Assembly (NCBI GenBank): GCA_039105265.1 | Contig: JAPFFF010000022.1 | Span: forward strand, 1,178,001 to 1,242,000 | Direction: 5' to 3' | DNA: 64,000 nucleotides | Source of the DNA: Tritrichomonas musculus | Taxonomy: Eukaryota > Parabasalia > Tritrichomonadida > Tritrichomonadidae | Shown: positions 47,520 to 58,769 of the stretch, piece after piece | How the letters are laid out: every line of letters starts with the position of its first letter | How positions within the stretch are numbered: the stretch's first letter is position 1 | Position numbers and translations under genes: made by a program | Notes under the pieces: generated by a model | Databases searched by the model: none | What the model saw: only the letters and a program-made list of their open reading frames with translations | Told to the model about the DNA's origin: nothing

Positions 47520-48817
47520 AGAGGTATTCATGTGAAGTGAAAACTCGTTATTTGATTTTTTTATTTTTACTTTAATTGAATGAATATTTTATCTTATGAA
47601 AAAATATTAAGATTATTTACTTCTATATATCCAATACTGACATTTGCCATAATTGGTTTTAATGGATGTTGAGAATTTAAAAACAATTTAAAAAATAATG
47701 TTTCATCTATATCTCGAGTCAATTAAAATATTTATGAATTATAAATCAATAATAATATTTTATATTTGATTTATAAAATATATTATCTGTTATATATCCA
47801 ATTTATTAGCCATATATAAATATAAATGCAAATTTACATTAAAAAATAAAGAAAATAACTTATTTCTCAATTGATTTACGAAATAATTATATACTAATTG
47901 TACAATATAATAATAATAAATATTTAAATAAATTTTATTATGTAAATAAGTTACTTTATACTCTCATTTTAAAGAAAAATGTAATTTTATATTTTGAATT
48001 ATTTTGAATTATTTTTCATCGTATTTTGGTACGTTATTATTTTTTAGTGACGTGAGATGATTATTTTCGGTGAAGTGAAGTTAATAGTGAAGTGATTCTT
48101 GAAAAATATAAATTTCCTCATCTTCTTAAAAATATTATTAAAAATATTTTTTATAAAGTAAAATTATTAATTACTATATTATAAAAATAACTTTAATATT
48201 TAATATATTGAAAACCAAAAAATAATCACAATACAAAGCAACATATTTTTTTAGAAATTCAATTAAAAATCATCGTTTAATTGAATTTTTCATTTTTTTT
48301 TGTTAATTTATCTATTTAATATATAATGTAAAACTAAAATATACAATTTAAATTGTATATAAAATATAATATATATTATATATATAAAATAAAATAATGT
48401 TTTAATAACAATACTACTAGGATAAAAAATGTTTATTATATCAATATAAAAAATATAATTACTGAAAAAGTTAAAAATTTATAAATTTATAAAAAAAATA
48501 TAAACAAGTGTATCTCTAGAAAATAAATATTTTTTAAACATATAAGTATTAATAAGTTATCAATATATATATACTATAATAATTAATAAAACAAAATTAT
48601 ATATATATTTATATTTCATCAATTTTTATATAAAAAAAATTATATAGCCTCTCAATTAAAAAACTATTCTTATTCAGAAAAATAAAAATAGAAATATCTC
48701 AAAAATAGGAGTATAAAATTCTTATCCATTAAAGTTCATTCTTAGTTTCAAAATAAAAATAAAGAAAATATGATCAATATTACAATATTTCGTCAATTTC
48801 TCTACATGAATACCTCT
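47520..48817. mobile_element. hAT-like non-autonomous transposon
   Basis: Terminal inverted repeat AGAGGTATTCATGT at both ends (14 bases). An exact 8-base flanking duplication TACCTTCT lies at 47,512-47,519 and 48,818-48,825. The interior is extremely A/T-rich with no coding capacity. Confidence 0.8.
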
Positions 48818-48882
48818 TACCTTCTGCTTATTTTTTTGACATGTGAAGTGAAACATACTTTTGTTGATCAACTTTATAATTA

Positions 48883-49878
48883 ATGGTAAAATCATATAGA
48901 ATTATTAATATGATATTATATACAAATTTTTTTTTTCGATATAGTATTTGTCAAATATTTATTTACATTTTTGCATTTTTCCTATTGCGCATAATGTTAC
49001 CTTTGAAAATGACTATAATTTTCAAACAAATTTTAGAAATCTCCGTACATAAATATGAACCTTGGGATAAGAAATCAATTTTATTTCCATCTGCAGATTT
49101 TGAACTCGCAGATCTTGATTATCATAATATCACCTTTTCTGAATATATTTATAAGCATAGTGATTGGATATCAAATGAAATCAGGCGTACAAAGCGTTGG
49201 TGTGATTGTGAACATATTTATAATATATTCAATAAATTTATCAAGATTAAAGTCAAAAATATGTATGCAATTGATGTTGGTGCTAATATAGGTGCTTGCT
49301 CCTTATTGTTAATGTCAATGGGATTTAAAACAATTGCTTTTGAACCTTTGCCAACTAATCTCCATCTTTTAACTCGAAGCTTATTGCATAATCCTCAATT
49401 TTTACCATTAATTTCTTTGTATCCAATTGCCCTTGGAAATAATGAGACTAAACTAACGATATCATATCACAATGATAATATGGGAGGTTCTTCTGCTCTC
49501 AGAATATTTAAAACTGGGGTTAAAAGCATAACTGTTCCCTCTTGCCCTTTAGATTCTGTATTACAAAATTTTTCCTCACCAATTATTTTCGCAAAAATCG
49601 ATGTAGAAGGATATGAGCCATATGTTATCGAGGGAGCAGAAAGTTTTCTAAAAAATCAGCAAATAAAAATTATTTTTTACGAGAAATCTTGTAAAAGTAC
49701 TGAAATAGATCCAAATATTTTTACTAGGCTTAACAACTTATTTGATCAATATAATTACACTTCTTCTAGCTCTTTATGCAGGCATCCATCAGACCTCTTT
49801 AATATATTGGTTATATCTAATAAATTTATCAGAGAAAATAATATTGATCAAGAGAAATTAATTAAAACAAGGTTTTAA
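48883..49878 (+). CDS. FkbM-type methyltransferase, membrane-anchored
   Basis: A likely host gene: an S-adenosylmethionine-dependent O-methyltransferase, a family often acting on sugars or other secreted or lipid-linked compounds. It has a hydrophobic segment at residues 20-40, probably a signal anchor. Next come the binding motif AIDVGANIGACS (129-140), FEPLPTN (153-159), a strand with PIALGN (181-186) and the FkbM signature KIDVEGYEPYVIEGAESFL (238-256). The length of 331 residues and single exon are acceptable. In-frame Met codons at residues 11 and 38 are alternative starts, but the first keeps a normal anchor with a basic N-terminus. It is surrounded by transposons and is the only intact-looking non-viral gene in the window. 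Confidence 0.8.
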   Translation: MVKSYRIINMILYTNFFFRYSICQIFIYIFAFFLLRIMLPLKMTIIFKQILEISVHKYEPWDKKSILFPSADFELADLDYHNITFSEYIYKHSDWISNEIRRTKRWCDCEHIYNIFNKFIKIKVKNMYAIDVGANIGACSLLLMSMGFKTIAFEPLPTNLHLLTRSLLHNPQFLPLISLYPIALGNNETKLTISYHNDNMGGSSALRIFKTGVKSITVPSCPLDSVLQNFSSPIIFAKIDVEGYEPYVIEGAESFLKNQQIKIIFYEKSCKSTEIDPNIFTRLNNLFDQYNYTSSSSLCRHPSDLFNILVISNKFIRENNIDQEKLIKTRF

Positions 49879-50023
49879 TATTAAATGAGTCTTAGACTAT
49901 TAAAGCAAAAAAATTGAGAGAAAAATTAGTGTATAAACTGGAATCAAAAACTCAAAAAAGTGAAAATTCAAAAGAAATGAAGAGAAAATAAAATAAAATT
50001 GCCTCAAAAAGTGAAAATAAATA
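49879..50023. other. Spacer right of the methyltransferase gene
   Basis: A-rich, no gene. TAAACTGGAATCAAAAA (about 49,913-49,930) is partly matched in inverted orientation near 53,285-53,305, a hint of an older, larger transposon frame around the nested elements. Confidence 0.3.
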
Positions 50024-51139
50024 CCCTTACAAATTAACTGTCATTTTTTTTTGCGGAATAAACGTACGTAAAATTTTCATTTAAAATTTTAAAATTTTTT
50101 TTTTGAATAAACTCAATTCAAAAAAGAATTGTCATTTACAAAACATATATTTTTTAACAGATAATTAGTAATCTTTTAGATTTTATTAGAAAGAAATATG
50201 CTTTATAAGAAAATCTTATTTTTTATGAAAAAGTGAATATAATCTAATTTTGAAAGAGTGATCGTAAATCATAAAATTCACCCATTTTTTTTTACAAGTT
50301 CCTTTGCTCAATTTCTACTTAAATCTTGCTTCTGAAACATCGAGACCAAAATATTATTACAGTTCCTAAGTGTATAGATGATCTCAATTCGTTGCTAATT
50401 CAAATTTGAAAGATTATTCGATGACGATATTTATTTTTTTCGATTCTTTTTAATTTTATGGTTTTTACTAAACATATTCTTTATAATCATTCTCTTATTA
50501 TGCTTTTTATTTGACTCTTTTTGCTTTTTTTAATATTATTCTATAAAGATTGAAAATCGCTATAATTTGATTAATTTGTGCTTCCAACGTGCGTTTTAGA
50601 TAATACTTAAGTATAATACTTAAGTATGAATCTTAATTTTATATAATAATCACTCAAAAATTTCAATTTTAGCTTTTTTTAAATAAAAAAATATAGAAAA
50701 AGTCGATGAATAATGAGATTTATATTAAAAAAATGGTAATAATAAATTTAATATTATTTATAATTATATTATAACTATAAATATTGGGATTTAATTTGAA
50801 TTTTTAATTAATAAAAAAATTGCTAACTATTAAAAAAACAAAATTCGTTATAACTTGGGCATTAAATAATATAGGATATAATGATTTAAATCCCCAAAGA
50901 TTTTATCCAAATATTTGTTAAATATTAAGAAAAACCTCAATTACATGTAAAATCAATAATAAACGGTCAAAATTCTGATAAAAAAAAATTATTTCAAAAA
51001 AATTCAATGGGAATAAAAAGAATTGTCAGATTTTGAGAGAGAAAGTAATATTATTTGTGAGAAAATTTTTCAAAAATTTCTTCTTACGTTTACTCGTACG
51101 TTTATTCCACAAAAAAAAATGACAGTTAATTTGTAAGGG
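50024..51139. mobile_element. TA-flanked inverted-repeat transposon (Tc1/mariner-like, non-autonomous)
   Basis: Long near-perfect terminal inverted repeats of about 46 bases start CCCTTACAAATTAACTGTCA at the left, with the reverse complement at the right end. TA lies on each side, as Tc1/mariner insertion would leave. The interior is A/T-rich, without a transposase. Two copies of TACTTAAGTA lie near 50,605-50,630. Confidence 0.75.
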
Positions 51140-51217
51140 TATATCTTAATTATCTGAGATTTTGGCCGCTTCAAAAAGTTTATAAAAATAAAAAAAATAT
51201 ATCTTAATTATCTTAAT

Positions 51218-51978
51218 CTAGGCTTTTGTGTCCATATAAAAAAGTGTCCATTTTCTAACTTTTTGATGAAGCTTTAAGAATTTTAATGGATACAAAATTT
51301 TTAAAAATCCTCTTTTTGAGAGTATTTTTTGAATATATGTGTCCATAAATTTTTTTTTTTTTGGACATATAATATTTCTTTTGTAAAAAAACGAAAATAT
51401 CATATTCATTTTTCTACATTTTTTAATTTGTCTTGCTAAAGAAAAAAAGTGAAAGTCGATATCTTTTTTTTCTTAAATTTTGAATAATACTCTCAATTTT
51501 TTTTCTTTAACAAAATTAAAAATATTTTCGTAAAAATGTAATTATATGTATTATTTCTTCATTATTTCATTACTATATAAATATATAAAAATATATTTTT
51601 AAAATAAAAAAAAATATTAAAAATATTATAATATATTGAATAAAATTTAAGAATATGTAATTTACAAATCAAATAAATAATATTATAACAAAGATTAAAT
51701 AATAAATTAATAAAAATATTAAACAATATAAATAAATATTTATGTATAATAATATTTACAATCTCATTTATTATTTAACCACGACGATCAAATATCCATT
51801 TAATTCATTGGAATTAATTCATTGAAAATTAAGAGTGTATCCAAAATTGAAATAAATGTGTCCAAATGGATATTTTGGACACTCAATAGTTCTCAAATAA
51901 TAACGAACAAAATTTTGTATCCAGAGCTAACTTTTTGAATTTAAATGGACACTTTTTTATATGGACACAAAAGCCTAG
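51218..51978. mobile_element. hAT-like non-autonomous transposon with perfect 34-base ends
   Basis: Perfect inverted repeats of 34 bases begin CTAGGCTTTTGTGTCCATAT. An exact 8-base duplication ATCTTAAT lies at 51,210-51,217 and 51,979-51,986. It is 761 bases long and has no coding capacity. The perfect ends point to a young insertion. Confidence 0.9.
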
Positions 51979-52257
51979 ATCTTAATTATTAACACTGTAA
52001 TTAATTTTCTTTCCTAAGTTTCCATTTAGTATATGTATGTTGACTTTTATGTTATATAAAAAAAAAAAAGGTCTTGAGGAGAATAACTTAAATATAGTAT
52101 TGTATCTTGCCCTTCGGAGGTTTTAAAAATTACGTTCTGTTCAAACTTTTTCAATAAAATAGACCAAGAAAAAAAATCAATTACGTTTTACGATTACGTC
52201 TACGTGAAAATAATTGAAATACGACTTTTTTAGAAAAAGTTAATAAAAAGTTATATT

Positions 52258-52735
52258 TAGACTTGTTATTCTCCGATTCTCGAGATCGATAATTGATTGA
52301 CTTTTTGATATCGATACATAAATATGCACAGATTCTCGAGATCGATTTCAGAGATCGAGAATTTTTTTTCTCAGCTTTTGATATCAGAATTTTCAATTAA
52401 ACTTTTTGATAAATATATGATCGTAATTTAATCTCAAATATTTCAATAAAAAGAATGTATTTTTTGATTTTAATCTTAAAATAAACATCAATAAATTATA
52501 TTATTTTTTTATAAATATTATAAAATCACAAATACCAATTATAAAAAAAGATAAATCTGTTTGAGATCTCGAGATCTCGGTAATTGATATCAAGTTTACA
52601 ATTATTTTTATATCACATTTCATATCTGATATCTTGATAATCGATAATCTCGATATCAGATTTTTAAACTGATAATCGAGTATCAGATGCAAAAAAGTGA
52701 CGTTTTTGATATCGATTCTCAAAATAACAAGTCTA
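52258..52735. mobile_element. Nested hAT-like element rich in GATATCGA/CTCGAGA motifs
   Basis: Inverted ends TAGACTTGTTATT (13 bases) and an exact 8-base duplication GTTATATT at 52,250-52,257 and 52,736-52,743. It is 478 bases long. The interior has many partly palindromic copies of TCTCGAGATCGA and GATATCGA, probably subterminal binding sites for a transposase supplied by another copy. Confidence 0.9.
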
Positions 52736-52795
52736 GTTATATTTGAAAAATAAAAATATTTATCTTTAAATATAAATATTTTATCCTTTCAAATT

Positions 52796-52872
52796 TGAGA
52801 GCTCTAGCTTAGAGGTTAAATTAATATAAGGTCAAAGCATTGAGTTCGAAACTAAACCTCTTTGCTTTTTTT
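52796..52872 (+). ncRNA. tRNA-like stretch with A- and B-box resemblance
   Basis: TAGCTTAGAGGTTAA resembles an RNA polymerase III A box and GAGTTCGAAACTAAACCTC a B box, with normal spacing and a following T run. Stem pairing is poor, so it is not a working tRNA. More likely it is a tRNA-derived remnant carried in the transposon. Confidence 0.3.
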
Positions 52873-52977
52873 TATTTTTATATAAATTATGTAATTACGT
52901 TTCATTTCGGCAATTTTTACATTTTAATACGTCTTTTCATTGAATTTTATAAAATTCATATTACGTCCGAAGGGTAA

Positions 52978-54018
52978 ATTGTATCTATAACAGTATTAGC
53001 TGGAACTAGTTGTAAGGAAAAGCTTTCCTATTTTTCTGTCTGATTACTAAATAAGGTAGGTAAGAATATAAAGTAACAATGTAATTTCAAAGATATGCGA
53101 TTTTATAAAAGCATGACCAAATTGGAAAAATCTTGCAACTCATTGTATAATGCATCGGATGTACATTTGGTGATATCGGTCTTGGGAGTCTAAATGCGAT
53201 AGTTGGCCTAATTTGCTACGATTTTAAGAAAAAAAATATAATTAAACATATATAAAACTTTTTGATAACTTATTTGGTGGTACTGACTTTTTGGTTCCAG
53301 TTTATGAGATAAGACTGGGCCACTTTTGTAATCATAACTCCACGCCAGAAAAAATTATTTTTAAAAATTCATAAAATCACAGATGTCTTTATAAATGATG
53401 TCAAAAGTGCTAGCCTCTATTCCTTCATATATTTCATCATAAATTTATAAATTAACTTTTGTTGATTTTTCGTAAATTTTGTTTACTTTTGTAATCATGC
53501 GAAATGGGCTAAAATTATCCCAATACGTTAGGGTTTTCGCCCATTTCACTTTTTGAATACCTATTCAAAAAAATGTTCGTTATAAATTGGCATTTTTTCG
53601 AGTTAACTATTTTTTCCCCCAACTATAAAAAAATTAATAAATTTAATTATTATTTATAATTATTTATAATTCTTTTTAATAAAATCTCTTTAATTTAAAA
53701 AGAAGAACTTAAGCTTTTATTAATTATTTTATAAATATAGATTTTTTCAATTTTTCAAAAATTTTGTATTTCAATGGTTAAATAATGTTATTCAAATGAG
53801 TTAAATGTACGAATTTTTGAAAACTCTTTTTTTTTTATTTTATTATAATATATTTTAATTTTTTTAACTTAAATATAAAAAAGTTGCTTTTGGTTTATAA
53901 ATGTAATTCACATTTTAATTAAAATTAAAATATACTAATGTTGAAGTTTAGGAAAATCTGACAGAAACCGTTTATTTTATTTTAGATTATTTTGAGTTCA
54001 ATATTAAAAATATTAATA
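52978..54018. other. A/T-rich host DNA with a possible exon
   Basis: No gene is called. Positions 53,151-53,255 are less A/T-rich and read CIGCTFGDIGLGSLNAIVG, then hydrophobic residues and a stop, with no start. It could be the last exon of a host membrane-protein gene or its remnant. The rest has no recognisable feature. Confidence 0.3.
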
Positions 54019-55698
54019 CCCGTAGTAATATCGACGTTGCAGATTTGCGCCATTTTTTATATTTTGCATAATACAATTTTTCAAATAAATCTCAAAAAAA
54101 GAATTGTCATTTTTTCTCATTGAATTTTCAAAGAAAAATAAAATAATTTTCAAAACTATACAAAATATTTTTTCAAAACGATCAAAATATATAATTAAGC
54201 AATTAATTTATATAATTATTTTTTATATATTTTGAAACACTAGTTCTTATTAATATCATATATGAAATATAAATTATTTAAAAATAGGTATTTGTTAAAA
54301 TAATTTAAAAAAATAAAAAATTAAAAATATAATATAATAAAATTAATAGAAAAAGTTATAAAATTATCAATAGATTTCTATTGATTTTTATCTTATAAGG
54401 TTATTTTTTCACCATTAAATGCGGTTTGACATGGCCATTGTTCAAATTATTTTCATCAGATAATTAATAGATCAAGATCAAATCAGTAGATCCTTATATC
54501 GAAAGATTATTTTCGCAATCAAATAACTTAATGTAACTCTCCCAAATTCATTACCAAAAATCAGAAACTTACTACGAAGAAATTATTTTTGATTATATCA
54601 ACAATTCTTTATTTTTAATAGTTTTCATTCTTTTTTTATTTTACCTTTTACCTTTTTTTCTTTAGGTACTGTTTTATTTTGCTGTCTTTCTTTTTATTTT
54701 TTTAAATAATAAATATTTTTTTCTATTTTCTCTTTTAAAGGTTATTTATATATTCTAACTTTTTTATTATTCCATTTATTATGCATTTTTTTTATTCTTA
54801 GATAATCTATTATGTTTTTTTGTTTTGTTTTGTTTTGTTTTAATTGAATAAAAAAACGTGTTTTTTTTCTATGAGAATTAAGAAAAATTTTACAATGAGT
54901 TAACAATTTTACTCGATATTTATTAACCAAATATATTTTTTCTTATTAACTTGATTTAAACTATTTTTAAGCTATATCAAATAACAAAATGAATACAAAT
55001 GCTAGTTTAGATCATAATATGATGCAGATTTAGTAATTATAATTACAAAAATCATATTTTATTAAATAAATATTATCCTTATATCTACATTAATATGAAA
55101 ATCTCTAAAAACCTATAAAATTGGTAACAATATATAATAATTATGGTAACTAAGAATATTTTATTTAAATAAACATTCCATAAAATGAATATACAAAAAT
55201 ATAAAACAATTACTAATTTTGATCAAAAAAAATAATTTGAGCAAATCAAAATTTGACAGTACGAATAAATTATGCAAGGAAAATAAAATATGATTGTTCT
55301 TTTGTAAATACATTATATTAAATATGTGTTTTAATATTGCGAAATCAAATTTATGGGAAAAAAAAAAGAATGATCTGGGCAATGATAACTAGATGAATAT
55401 ATTCCTTATTTGGTAACTAAGAAAACCTCTGACTTGCAGGATGAAAAAATGATTGGACATTAAGGAAAAAGACCTTTTTTCCGAAAAAAAAGAGTTTTAA
55501 ACGTACATAAAATATAACCATCTTTTATTTAAAACGAAAAATTGAAAGAAGAAAAAAAGAATTGTCACGATTTGAATGCAAAATAAAAAAAATTTTTTTT
55601 TATAAACAATTTTTATTTTTTGCTCTTTTCAAAATTTGTGAGAATTGAATAAGCAAAATAAAAATGGCGCAAATCTGCAACGTCGATATTACTACGGG
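54019..55698. mobile_element. TA-flanked inverted-repeat transposon with about 40-base ends
   Basis: The ends begin CCCGTAGTAATATCGACGTT and are perfect inverted copies for about 40 bases, flanked by TA on both sides as in Tc1/mariner insertions. It is 1,680 bases long. No coding region. A second inverted pair, AAAGAATTGTCA, lies further inside at both ends. Confidence 0.8.
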
Positions 55699-56129
55699 TA
55701 AACTTAATTAATCATGCGGAAAATTAAGTTTATTACTTGGGTATATCAAATCCCATTCCCACCCATTGCTCACTAATTGAAAAAGTGGAATAAATTTTTA
55801 TACATTTATTTTTACTTTTATATTTTATAAATAATATATATAATTTGTTTAAACATTATTTTAAACTTAATATTTAAAATGTATATATTATATACTTGTA
55901 TAATTATATTTTCTTTTATCTCAGAAAAAGTTTTAAATAATTTCAACTTTTTGAAAATATATTTTATTGAAATTATTCATTTTTAAAAAAAAAAACATTT
56001 AATATATGATAAGATAGATAACTTTTAAAACATAATATTTTTATTGTGTAAAAATTAAATTTAATAAATTATTGTGTTATAATATTACATATATATAGTA
56101 AATATTTGAAAGATATTTATGCAAAAAAT
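55699..56129. other. A/T-rich intergenic DNA
   Basis: I see no gene or repeat structure apart from A and T runs. Confidence 0.4.
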
Positions 56130-56264
56130 CTTGGGAGAACATGTATTCAATTCTTGGGAAAATAACTGATTTTTCCCAAGGACAATTTTCTATTAAACCT
56201 CCAAAGAATTGGCCTTTTTGGGAATCCCAAATTTCCCAAAAATTGAAAGCCCAGCTCTCCCAAG
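56130..56264. mobile_element. Small foldback-type repeat with CTTGGGA ends
   Basis: The ends CTTGGGAGA and TCTCCCAAG are inverted copies, and the interior holds further CTTGGGAA/TTCCCAAG pairs, so the 135-base piece can fold on itself. No clear flanking duplication. Confidence 0.45.
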
Positions 56265-56587
56265 AAAAATTTCATAAATATCGCGAAATAATGCAGAGAA
56301 ATAAATTTAAATTGTAATTATTTTGTTGTAAAAAATTAATTTAGTTAGTATATAAAAGTCATGATTTCGGTACAAGTCCCGAAACCCTGACTTTTTGCCA
56401 AAATCACCGAGCCCTTACAAATGTCGACTTACAATTTCATTTATCACGCATAACATAAAATTTAATGGTAAAAATGACCTCCTAAACCAATATTTGCTCA
56501 CAAATTAATTTTATACATAATAATTTATACTAATGCATAAAAGCGAATGCATAAATGCAAACCGAAAATATTTTTTAAAAATTTTAA
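56265..56587. other. A/T-rich intergenic DNA
   Basis: No gene is seen. It leads into the GC-rich tandem array. Confidence 0.4.
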
Positions 56588-56856
56588 TAACCGTCCGCAG
56601 ATTCCGCAAATAACGAATTAATTTTTAATAACCGTCCGCAAATTCCGCAAATAACGAATTAATTTTTAATAACCGTCCGCAGATTCCGCAAATAACGAAT
56701 TAATTTTTAATAACCGTCCGCAGATTCCAACTAACGAATTAATTTTTAATAACCGTCCGCAGATTCCACAAATAACCGTTATATATAAATTAGAATCGGC
56801 TAACCGCTGCGGAACATTGAAATTAATAATAACCGTCCGCATATTCCTCAGATAAC
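56588..56856 (+). repeat. 41-base GC-rich tandem repeat array, right copy
   Basis: Four to five units of 41 bases begin TAACCGTCCGCAGATTCC and end in TTAATTTTTAA, with small changes between units. After them come CTAACCGCTGCGGAACATTG and one more degenerate unit. The same components occur at 47,001-47,152 in the same orientation. Confidence 0.85.
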
Positions 56857-56956
56857 AAAAATTTTATAAAAATTTTTTTCGAAAAAAAAATTTTATAAAT
56901 AAACGTTCTCCAAAAAAAATTAAAAAATAATTTTTATTAAAAAATATATTTTATAA

Positions 56957-57973
56957 ATATCTGAATATTCATCACAATTCCACAACCATTACAACGATAT
57001 ATCTTATATTCTTGATACTGATGAATATAAGAATAGAGAACAAAAAAGAGCCGATGATGAACTATTCAAAAATATTAAAAATAAATATAAGCAAATACCA
57101 GAAGGAGCATCGCTCCCGCAACTTTCAGTTGATAAATTATATGATTTTAAACATAAACAATTACGAATTAAATTTGAACAACAGCGCATTAAAAAAGCTA
57201 ATGATTATAACAAATGGAAACGAAATATTGAAGAACAAGACCAAATAATAAAAGAAATAATGGAGAATTTAGAACGAACTCCTACAAATTGGGAAATCGA
57301 TTTTGAACGATTAAATAATTATGGTAGGAAAAAAATATTTCCATTACTTCTAAATTTCTTTAATGAAAATATCTCAACATTACCAATTATTGAGAAATAT
57401 AAATTACATTATAAAGTTAATGGTCATTGGTATACAAAACCATTAAAACCCGAAAATTATAATAAACTAATGAATAATTTCACTGAAGAAAACTTTATAT
57501 TCAATATTGACAAAAAACCGGCTGAATACTTTTATGAAAAAGGTGGTCAAGATTTACCTCCTTGGTCATTATTTTCAGCAATTGCATTTAGTAAAGATAA
57601 TAAATATAAAGGTAATAATGATGTTGGTGGTTCATTCTTTCAATATCTCACAACTGATAAAGTACCAGTAAAAATAATTGAATATCTTAAAAGATTGCAA
57701 ATATTCGATTCATTAGTAAATAACAAAGGCATCCAAAGAGAAGAATTAAATGATTGCTGCTTTATATATGCACTTAAACAAACAGGAAGTTATAAAGATG
57801 ATGAGTTAAATAAAATTCGATTAAGAATTAATAATCGATATTTATCACAATCATCAATTAATTCATTATGTGAAGAATTTAAGATAGAATCTTTTTTTAT
57901 TATATGTAGTAGTATATATAAATGGCGTGATTTCTTAACGTTCCGTCAAGAAATCCCAACCATTTTTTGTTAA
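56957..57973 (+). pseudogene. Module C: fossil of a polymerase N-terminal region (polymerase 2 type)
   Basis: A long open stretch without a start. The first half is charged and helical. The second contains IIEYLKRLQIFDSL, LNDCCFIYALKQTGSYKDDE and SLCEEFKIESFFI, which line up with the cysteine-peptidase-like region of polymerase 2 (RDNCFVYACIQSGVFTDDE). The rest of that polymerase is missing here. It is a broken piece of a virus-derived element of the polymerase 2 lineage. Confidence 0.6.
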
Positions 57974-58005
57974 GATATCCCTTCGAATCAAGAAGTTGTT
58001 TTATA

Positions 58006-58494
58006 ATGATTGAAATGTACCCGACGCTCAATCAAGCTGAAGAACAAACACCAATCCCTATGGAGCACGCTTTCTTTCTGGAAGATGGAGAAAGAGACCC
58101 TGCGAAATTTAATCGTTATTATTTTAATTTTCCACAAGAATGGTGCACATCTAATCGTGGTGAGTCTATTATTGGTGTTAGAAATATATTTATGTTAGCT
58201 AGAAAGAGAAGGCTAGAATTTAAAATTAAAGTTAGGAAATACTACAAAGAGGACTACAATAAATATGCCACTCCTCCAAAATCAGATGACCCAAACTTAT
58301 ACGACCACTCAGCATATATAAATATACCTGCCAGAAGGAAATCTATGGTTGAAGCAAATGTTATAATGTGGATGAGTGAGAAGGATGATTTCGGTGGTTT
58401 TGGCTTCATATTATATAAATTTTTATGGGCTGAAATGAAAAAATATAATCAAGAGATTGAAGACAATTTGGTGAAGGCAAAAACAGAAGAATAA
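58006..58494 (+). CDS. Unknown protein, possible minor capsid (penton-like), 162 residues
   Basis: Not firmly recognised. I chose the ATG at 58,006 (MIEMYPTLNQAEEQ) because the upstream residues belong to the spacer. The core NFPQEWCTSNRGESIIGVRN, then FMLARKRRLEFKIKVRKYY, alternates hydrophobic and polar residues like the first strands of a small jelly-roll. The IGVR pattern before a basic strand is reminiscent of penton-type vertex proteins of related viruses. The C-terminus is an acidic helix. It is open and intact-looking amid broken module C sequence. A host-gene origin cannot be ruled out. Confidence 0.35.
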   Translation: MIEMYPTLNQAEEQTPIPMEHAFFLEDGERDPAKFNRYYFNFPQEWCTSNRGESIIGVRNIFMLARKRRLEFKIKVRKYYKEDYNKYATPPKSDDPNLYDHSAYINIPARRKSMVEANVIMWMSEKDDFGGFGFILYKFLWAEMKKYNQEIEDNLVKAKTEE

Positions 58495-58769
58495 TTTTTC
58501 CAGGTTTCCCAATACCAGGAACCAAGCTCAAAACCTCATTTTGAAAATTAACGAAAAACTTATCCACAGGGTTTAAATTTTAATTAGCAACCATAATCTG
58601 TTGTAGAACAAGGCCTGTCATAAAGCGCTAAACACTCATTTTAAAATTTATTTCAAAGTTAATTCGGGATTTAAAATTTAAATAAGGGCTCCAGAACAGA
58701 TTCTGAGAACAAGTTATAAAATTTTAATTTTTTCAAACTAATTTTTTTCCACTTTTTTATTTTTGATAA
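58495..58769. other. Spacer before the module C polymerase
   Basis: No gene. It ends in a T-rich tract directly before the polymerase start at 58,770. Confidence 0.35.

Larger units (their letters stand above)
52108..52977. mobile_element. Inverted-repeat transposon holding a nested insertion and a tRNA-like stretch
   Basis: Short inverted ends CCCTTCGGA and TCCGAAGGG are flanked by the duplication ATTGTATCT (52,099-52,107 and 52,978-52,986). A length of 8 or 9 bases is compatible, so hAT or Mutator type. The interior contains the complete element at 52,258-52,735 and a tRNA-like region at about 52,796-52,872. Confidence 0.75.

Noticed and set aside
52796-52872. A working tRNA gene
   Set aside because: A and B boxes are only approximate and the acceptor and D stems do not pair.
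55161-55382. Small minus-strand frame inside the TA-flanked transposon as a transposase remnant
   Set aside because: Phe/Leu/Ile-rich, no catalytic motif; consistent with random A/T-rich sequence.
56588-56856. CRISPR array
   Set aside because: The 41-base units repeat over their whole length with no unique spacers, in eukaryotic DNA.
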